Shown here: positions 56,731-64,000 of the stretch, piece by piece
Position numbering within the stretch: the first letter of the stretch is position 1
Layout of the letters: the number at the start of each line of letters is the position of its first letter
Origin: Pteria penguin
Taxonomy: Eukaryota > Mollusca > Bivalvia > Pterioida > Pteriidae
NCBI GenBank assembly: GCA_035048485.1
Contig: CM068584.1
Span: 56,731,739 to 56,795,738 of the forward strand
Direction: 5' to 3'
Length of the DNA: 64,000 nt
Program-made: the position numbers and the translations under genes
Notes under the pieces: model-generated
What the model saw: only the letters and a program-made list of their open reading frames with translations
Told to the model about the DNA's origin: nothing
Databases searched by the model: none

Positions 56731-58573
56731 CTGTAAAACAATAAACCCCTATTTATGTATCTTACCATGTCCTATGAAAGATGTTATCCAATATGCATAC
56801 ATAACATGCTGTGCGATCTCTTTGAACGAAGGTTTCAGAAGTGATAAAGAATAATTAATTAACGTTATGACACGTAAACATGCCAGGGATTGTCCAGTTA
56901 ATAAATACAGAGAAAAAATGGGGAATGAAAGTGTTACTTTTGGACCAAGTAGGAAAAACGAGTGCACATTAACATCGACACCACCATTTATACACACTTC
57001 CGATTCAATGTTTTCTGAATGAAATATGCAAATGTAGACTTTTGTACAGCTCTAACATTTACTTCACTATGGCTAAATATCAAATAAACCGTTGAATATA
57101 ATGGTTAAATCTTATTCATAATCAAAATAAGACTCCATATAATCCATATTATGGTTATCGATTTATTTTCTTAAATATTTCCTAAGTTTATTCAAACGCA
57201 CCCTGAAAGCATAAGCCATGTTATCTGAATAAAATATACTGCAATGTTATATAAAGAAAAGTATTAATATGTGTATATTATATTTTATGATATTGTATAA
57301 AAGATAAGTTTCATACACTTACGTTCTGGATTATTTCAATTTTGCATGAAAACAAATATTGTATAGTAGTGCATGCTCATTACATGTATATTTGTAATAT
57401 AATGTATTGCCGTTCTTATCCAGATAATTAATATACTTCTACATAGTAAATGTAAAAAATAGACTTACCGACAATTTAAATGTCCTTGTAGGAAATTGAC
57501 GGGAGATTGTGCAGTTTAGTTGGGTCCTCACCTCCAATGAAATGTTGACAACATATCCTTGTTGCGTTATAACTAGATTTGCCAACAAGATCACCCAGGC
57601 AGGATTCCTCAGATTTGCCCGACAAAGAGTTTATGGAAGAGATTTTCGAAATGGAATCAAACTTGCTGCAAGTTATATTAAAAATGTAGAATTTTAAATC
57701 TCTTTCATCAAATTGTGATTGTGCGAAGTGTCTGTCAATCTTTTTATCAGACCATTAGTAAGTACACTGTGTCCTTAACTGGACAACTTGTTCTATCTTT
57801 TACATAGTACTTACTTGACAAGATTTGTCTGTGGGTCGGTTGCAAAGGTCTCAATTTTTAAATGTTTAGTTTATCTCGCTTCACTTCATTATAGTGACAG
57901 TGGAACCTTTACATAACATAAGCCTATTTAACCTATAGCTTACAAAGTGTATAGTAATATACACCTTTAAATTGCACTGCATATGTCATGGCTTTCCAGT
58001 ATATAAAATTTAATAGCTATACTGTGTAATCATTTCATAAAGTCTTTGCTTTCTATAATGTATCTATAAATGGCAATAATGGGTTTTTTCTCTATCACAT
58101 TTTCTTACCCTGTTTTTCTTTTTATCAATATCAACAACATACTTTATGGAAACAAAATCTATCTATGGCTATTAGCCAGTGCATTCATATGTACGCTTTC
58201 CCGTCTTCAATATATATATATATACTTATTTAACTAATTAATGTGAAAGTTAGTCTTCTATATAGACAGTTGCATGTACAAGTATATTCATTTGCTGTGG
58301 TGTTGGTTGCTTTAAACATGAGTCAACATTAGTATGCATGTGTCTATCTACAATGTTGAAATATATCTTTCGTACATAATTTTCCCTCCCATTATATATA
58401 ATTATGCACAAATAATGATTTCATTTCAGTTAGTTCATGGAATAAAAAAAATATTCCATTGCTAAACCTGTTATCCTTTCAAGATAAGAAGTAAAATTAT
58501 CAACAAAATGAAATATATTTTTGTGATAAAGTGGTTCCATAGAAATTGAATGATTTGTGAAGTAATATTTTTC
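56731..58573. other. No recognisable gene
   Basis: AT-rich. A very short SINE-body-like string (GGTCGGTTGCAAAGGTC near 57836) is the only echo of a known repeat. Confidence 0.5.
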
Positions 58574-58575
58574 AG

Positions 58576-61500
58576 TGAGGGAAAGGTCAGAGACAATTGC
58601 ACCTCCTACAGCTACTGTGTCGAGAATACCAGTCGCAACAGAGACAGGGATCACAGAACCTACAATTCATGCATCTGTCACAGTAGCCGGACCTTGGAGA
58701 GAGCATACAAGTGTGCCAGTTTCTGCCACATTATCCCCACCTCCCAGACAGCCTAGAAGATAACTTGTAACTCCTGCTATTGAATCATTAGGTATGAGTA
58801 ATCGTGTACCCTTGCAAACACTTTAATACTTTATCATTTGGTGTTAAATATTACATACATGTATAATATTCTGTTTTCATGACATACACAACTCACATAT
58901 TTCAACTCCACGTGCTTCAGATTACATACGATCAATGTATTATTGTCCTCTTCATTGCAGAAGTGTTGGGAAATTGAATCTCATTCGTCTGTCTTTATTA
59001 TAAAGATATAAATTAGATCTAAATTATGTTTATATATAATACAATAATGCAAATGACAGATCTGCTAAGTATAATTTAGGATAAAGCATTGATCCTTAAT
59101 ATTTCAGTTGAAGATAGACCATCAACAATAGCAGTTCCTTATGACCTATATCCACATGGAATTGCAGCTACTCAGCCAGTAGGTAATGCAGGTTTACCCG
59201 AGATTATTTTCCAGATTCATTCATAACTTGTAATGTTGACCGAAATACATATCAACTTTTAACGAGCACTTTATCAGGCATTTGTAACACTTAACTATCA
59301 AAGACTACACAGGCTACAAGTGTTCCTTGAATACTTTTGTACTGCTTGGTTAAATAGCCTTAGTCAAATAACCGCCAGCTAAACTAAATTTGAGGAAATA
59401 CAATTTTGAGATGTTTTAATGACTTATTTCACATCAAATTGAGCATCTACGTTTTCATCGAAAAAGAGTCCTTTATTGGTTCGACAAAGCTTAGTAGAAA
59501 AAAATGGTGGTTGAGTAATAGAAAGGAAAAACATGAGATTTGAGTTTAAACCATTTAAGCATATGATTACATCTTTAATGTAGATGAGGATGATATAGAC
59601 GTGTAATAATAGAATTACTGAAGCATGACCCTAGATGATTTTTACTGAGTTCAGACACCATCTGCTTCCCCACTGGATGGAAGAGAACACTACCCGTAGC
59701 TGACCATTAGTGGGTTTCCAAAGCCCTGTTCAGATTTAACCATAGTGGCCTGCCAGAGTTGGACATGATTAAGGTCACCAAGATTTGGTGGTATCCTCCT
59801 CAGCCTGCCCTTACTGACAACCACAAGCCGAGGGTGGACTGCTACTTTGCCCAGCCTTTGCTACTATGGATGCCCAGGAGGCTTTGGAAGATAGAACTGA
59901 ATTGCCCCCATACAGATTGTTCAGGTAAAGGGCTTACATCAGCTGATGTTTACAAGACATTCAGACAGGTTTTATGTCTCTGGCTTTTACAGTGTAGCTG
60001 CAGAATATCTGGTGTGTAGGTCATGCAACAGGAGGGTTATCAACTAGACTCCATGCATCTTGGCGCAGCTAGACATCGGACTCCGACTCCAATTCCCCTG
60101 CATCCTGACAGCGAAACTAGCCTGCGACATGAGGGTTATTCATCTACTGCGGCAGCATGGTCTAGGAAACAGCAGCCGTCAGATTTACCGGAAACTACAA
60201 GAACAGCACAGCGAGTCATACCTACAGCAAGTATTTTACAGGTTGTGATGGATTTTCCTGTGCTGCCTCGTCTGGACGACCTGCCGCCACTGAAGCCCGT
60301 TCCGAGTCCCACTTGGTTCATGCAGATTTACATTCAGGATGTATTGATGAGATTGGATGAAGTTAAGGCCAGAATAACCTCACACTTGAGGTAAACTTGT
60401 ACTCGAGGTAATTTACCAGCTTTCTCCATAAAGCGTTTAAAAATAATTTTGCTGGACAGTGTATGCTTTCTCATATCAATTTCAACATGATTACAATCAT
60501 CTTAATTAAGATGCAATATGCACTTGAAGGTAATATATAGGTTAGGTAGACTTAGGTAAAAGTTCCAACTTGGAGACTTCAAAAGTGCAGGTCAGCTGGG
60601 TAGCAAAGATTCACCAGAAGCAACACTGGTAATTAGGTTTCATAAGTGTTCTAGGTCTGTCTTTTGATGCAAGATTCATATGATAGATCATCTTGATTAT
60701 GCCATATCAAAGGTTTAAATGAGGTGATTTGGTTACCAAGATCAAAGACATCAAAGTGTACTACTTTCAATATCGCTGATATCTTGGTCATCAGAGTTGA
60801 ATTTAAAACTTAGAGCGTGCTTCAACAAACATTTAAATACATAAGTAATTAATGTGAGACTTGAACACCTCAAGAAGCCAGTTCTGGAAGTATTTACTTA
60901 GATCATGGCAATAATGAATCATTAGACCACCAGAGGAAACTCCTGGTGCCAGAGCAATCGGAACACCGTCGCCATTTTTTACAAAAATAGACTCTGAAGC
61001 CCCACGGCGCAGCGATTTATACCAATTCGCTTAAATTCTTCGGCTTTTGTCGTAGGAGCACTTTGAGAAATGAGGCAAAAAAAGTTCATAAGATTTTTTT
61101 TTGTAATTTAGGATATGAAAAGTTCAGTATGAAATGTAATACCCGTTTTGATGAATATTATACAATCGTAACGGTAATTCAGTAATCGAAGCGAATTTCA
61201 CATTTTTATTTTAAATGTTAGAGCATTGGAAACGAATCGGAGGAAATTCGAAGCGACATTTAACCATTGCACGTGTGTAGATTCCGACATGAAAAATTCA
61301 TACTAGTTCACCCATTCAGGGAGAAACAAATATAGACAAAAGCAGGCAATAAGCATAATAGGCTATTTTAGCGCAAACATGACGGGAATGTTGATCATGG
61401 TCATGTGCGTTTACATAACTGGAAGTAGTCCCAATGGCTGACTACGTAGTACGTACGAGTCGTATTTGCGTACGGAAATGAACGAGTTGTTACGATTGGG

Positions 61501-62170
61501 TGCCAGAGATGAGTATGCATCTCCTGTTTGAAGAACATATACGCAATCAAACAACTCATTTGTTGCTCTGTTTCAGATTGACTCAATAAAAAAAAGTAGT
61601 GAAGAAACTTGCAGGGTACAGTGCAAAAACTGCAATGTGGACCACCAACGTCGGTAATGAGTACGGCCAGGTTATCACGACAGTACTTACTGCAAGCGAA
61701 GGACGTGGCCTTAGTCCGATGATCGACGGAATCGTGAAGCGATACAAAGATGCTGGAGAGCCTCGCCTAGATCTCCTGTACGTGGATCGAGACTGCTGTG
61801 GGCCTTCCTGCACCAAGAAGTATTTTACAGTATGGAACAGATTGGAGGTGAAGTTAGACATTTGGCACTCCATGCGTCGTATCTCTACTGGATGCACCAC
61901 AGATTCTCATGGGCCGTCTCAGTCACTGCATCTTCAAATGGGGCCAATCCGACCTGCAGTTGCTGTTGAGAGCCAAGTGTTGTGAGCGAGAGGCCATGGG
62001 CATAACCAACCAGACAGATGCAGATGTGAATTAGAACAATTCGATAAATTTGTTAAAACGCTGTGGACGTCTCTCTTTTCCACGGCGAAAGAAAACGCCT
62101 TTTTGACTTGTCCCACTGCCAATTCCAGAGGAATGTTGGGAGTCTATGAAAAGTCTGTTACCTTGGAGTT
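58576..62170 (+). pseudogene. DUF6729/DDE-like gene, multi-exon, decayed
   Basis: Exons on the plus strand. 58576-58763 (after TTTTTCAG) is Pro/Thr/Val-rich. 59108-59182 (acceptor TTTCAG, donor CAGTAG|GTAATG) reads EDRPSTIAVPYDLYPHG. A large exon from about 59660 reads VSKALFRFNHSGLPELD, then IWWYPPQPAL, YFAQPLLLWMPRRLWKIELN and LAQLDIGLRLQFPCILTAKL, then FMQIYIQDVLMRLDEVKARI and donor CACTTGAG|GTAAAC at 60390. Another from 61578 (GTTTCAG) reads VKKLAGYSAKTAMWTTNVGN, YVDRDCCGP and LDIWHSMRRISTGCTTDS. 'WYPP..LP' and 'DRDCCG...W.....LDIWH..RR' mark the DUF6729 family, widespread, probably transposase-derived proteins. Lesions: TAG near 59709, TAG replacing Trp near 60025, an extra A at about 61594, and frame shifts near 60000, 60250 and 61910. 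Confidence 0.65.
60400..61577 (+). other. Intron of the DUF6729-like gene
   Basis: Between the donor at 60393 and the acceptor at 61577. No element recognised; a short exon could be hidden here. Confidence 0.45.
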
Positions 62171-63127
62171 AGAATCCATGTAAGCGAACAGCAATAATCA
62201 ATCTGTATTTTCCAACATGGAAAACTCTCTCTCCCAATCACTTGGATGGCAAAGAGCAGAACTTTCAAATCCAATGCGTGCATCTGACCCTAAGAAACGT
62301 AGACTTCATAAATAATGTACTTCAAGATGTTGCTAGTGAACAAACACAAATCATGTATAAACACTTTGGTCACACAAAAATGATGAACGAAAATATATAC
62401 TAATGCCTTGAAGGTCCCCGGGAGATGATAAATGTTGGTGACTTCTTTTCAAAGATTGAATACACCATAAAAGAAAGTAAGTTATTTCTATATAATCTGT
62501 CTGTCCAACATTTTATTTTGTATAAAATGTTTGGCCAGAATAAAAGTTCTACATACCGTGTTATATTCACTTTGTACTTGAGAAGATAATCACTAATAGA
62601 AAATGGTATGTGATGACGTTCATTTGATGTTCTTTCTGTAATAGCAACCAACAAGAAGCGTTATTCGTTAACGGATTGTTGATGATGACAAATATGCTTG
62701 AAATTCTTTCTTACTTTCATAACTATTATAAAGGAACTATACTAACAGAAAATGTGACTTCAAATTATCATGATTATTCCCGTCCGGAAAATATTAACTG
62801 GATTTTCTCAAAATTCATAATTTTGTAGGTTAGTGTTGAAAGATATTCGCAAAGTATTTTACTTCTGTATGGAAAAATGCGCTGTGTCGCAAGTTGATAC
62901 GGCCACCATAAATGTTATGGATTTTGATAGATATCATACAGCTTTACGTCGCGCTGGGAATGTTTCCCCCATATGAGGGCGTTTTACACCTACACATATA
63001 ATAAATTTTCTTTAAAAGAGCAACTCGAATATAAGAGAAAGACCAGCTTTCACTGCATTTGGTATCTAAAAAGAAATATTTTTAATATGCACATGTGCAC
63101 ACAACTGAAATACGTCACAATTGAAAA
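62171..63127. other. Gene-poor stretch with one tail fragment
   Basis: 62940-62998 on the minus strand reads GCCCTCATATGGGGGAAACA, CATTCCCAGCGCGACGTAAA, a fourth variant of the LINE/SINE tail block order. Remaining sequence has no gene. Confidence 0.5.
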
Positions 63128-63371
63128 TTGATTGGTTTTTGTTTAACGTCACACTACGAATATTTCACGTATAAGGTGACGACATCTGCCTGATGCGGGA
63201 CATACAAAATCTGACCTTTGCAACGGACCCTCCCGAAGCAGTGAGGGATCTTTAACGTGCCATGCATACCACGACACAGGGTCTCGGTTTTTTTACTGTC
63301 TCATCAGAAAGACAGGACACCGGCATGACCAGAGCGGGAATTTATCCCCGGCCTCCCGATCAGGAGTCCAG
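63128..63371 (-). mobile_element. SINE, head-truncated
   Basis: Minus strand: tail ATTGGTTTTTGTTTAACGTC, CACACTACGAATATTTCACG; body GCAACGGACCCTCCCGAAGC; partial head CCTCCCGATCAGGAGTCCAG at its end. Confidence 0.88.
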
Positions 63372-63373
63372 AA

Positions 63374-63721
63374 ATGAAACAAGCTGAGCTCACACCATCA
63401 TTGAAACCAAATGGGGAATGTTGGCACATACCTATATTCAGGATATACTATCATGAAGCCGAGGAATATATGAATGGTATTCGTCTCGTCAGCTACATAC
63501 AAAGATATGTTTCTGAAGATGGTACTTCTATAGGGCCCGATTTGACTAATTATATTTTTCGAGTATTATTGCCTTTCCATCAGGTAACACAAACAGGTCA
63601 TGATACAGCTCTATATATAGGCAGAAAATGGCGTGGACAAACAAGGTTAGAGCACTGTACCTCAACAGCTTATATAATATATAGAGATGGTACATGTCAC
63701 CAGCATGATGGGTGTTCCTGA
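63374..63721 (+). CDS. Open frame of 115 codons, unknown
   Basis: Begins at an ATG right after the SINE and contains GECWHIPIFRIYYHEAEEYM, then RLVSYIQRYVSEDG and IFRVLLPFHQVTQTGHD. Composition is protein-like, but no domain is recognised and no splice context or neighbour supports it. It may be an exon of a mobile-element gene or chance. Confidence 0.3.
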   Translation: MKQAELTPSLKPNGECWHIPIFRIYYHEAEEYMNGIRLVSYIQRYVSEDGTSIGPDLTNYIFRVLLPFHQVTQTGHDTALYIGRKWRGQTRLEHCTSTAYIIYRDGTCHQHDGCS

Positions 63722-64000
63722 TCACCCTGAAATCACGTCTCATTAATACGTATCGAGACACATGGATAATATTCTATAGCAGTATGTGATATTACTGATT
63801 AATTTTACTTTATTCAATTTACATATGTTAACAGATTATTCTCTCTGGCAGTAATTACCCCTTTTCAGCCTTGAATGTAGTTCATCTGATATGTGAATAT
63901 TTAGATGGAAGACGTTTATATACGCACAAATTTTGTAGAAAATTAATTTAAAGATGGAAACTTATAGATGTGCCTCCATTTTTTCTGGATCGCCGAGTGT
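63722..64000. other. No recognisable gene
   Basis: AT-rich end of the window, nothing identified. Confidence 0.5.

Noticed and set aside
61583..61900. 105-codon minus-strand frame
   Set aside because: Antisense to the plus-strand DRDCCG/LDIWH exon of the DUF6729-like gene.

Overview
This is animal nuclear DNA, AT-rich and without any bacterial-style operon. I infer a mollusc, most likely a bivalve. The reasons are a short tRNA-headed SINE family ending in (ATCA)n, 'pearl'-like elements with about 145-bp core repeats plus ACGG microsatellite, GGTCAAAGGTCA-type repeats, an RNase H-bearing I-group LINE, Penelope-like and Helentron-like remnants and several DDE transposase families. I found no gene that is clearly an ordinary host gene. 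Nearly everything recognisable is mobile or derived from mobile DNA.

Layout. 1-9.8 kb is a three-layer nest. A Penelope-like retroelement (PLE; RT at 1-1605, GIY-YIG nuclease at 9241-9534, hammerhead ribozyme at 9678-9719) is split by a pearl-like insertion (about 1552-9230). That insertion is itself split by a full-length I-group LINE on the minus strand (copy 1, 2391-8335, 12-bp target duplication). 11.3-11.9 kb is an LTR. 13.5-16.4 kb is a Harbinger-like DNA transposon sitting in a small minisatellite and carrying SINE and tRNA-like insertions. 16.9-17.8 kb is a MULE transposase piece with clean splice sites. 19-20.8 kb holds remnants of a Gypsy-type gag and of a Helentron (PIF1 helicase end followed by an endonuclease). 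24.4-25.9 kb is a MULE pseudogene with a CARF-like first exon. 26.6-27.4 kb is a 56-bp minisatellite.

27.96-33.90 kb is LINE copy 2, full length with a 14-bp target duplication. 35.4-39.6 kb is a four-exon Crypton-like tyrosine recombinase gene, decayed in its 3' part, with an LTR of the 11.3-kb family 470 bp upstream on the same strand. 42.6-44.5 and 51-52.7 kb hold CACTA/Tnp2-like transposase remnants. 44.8-45.6 kb is a 3'-truncated third LINE copy. 46.8-55.2 kb contains three decayed copies of a Cys/His-motif gene, two of them inside a duplicated segment of about 1.8-1.9 kb. 55.7-56.7 kb is an ISL2EU-type transposase remnant. 58.6-62.2 kb is a decayed multi-exon gene of the DUF6729/DDE-like family.

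How parts relate. The LINE 3' end and the SINE 3' end share a conserved tail, which points to SINE mobilisation by this LINE lineage. LINE copy 1 keeps an open ORF2 but a broken ORF1, while copy 2 keeps a nearly open ORF1 but a broken ORF2. ORF1 and ORF2 overlap as ATGA in both copies, suggesting coupled translation. No computation or database search was possible. Family names come from recognisable motifs, and boundaries of decayed elements are approximate.
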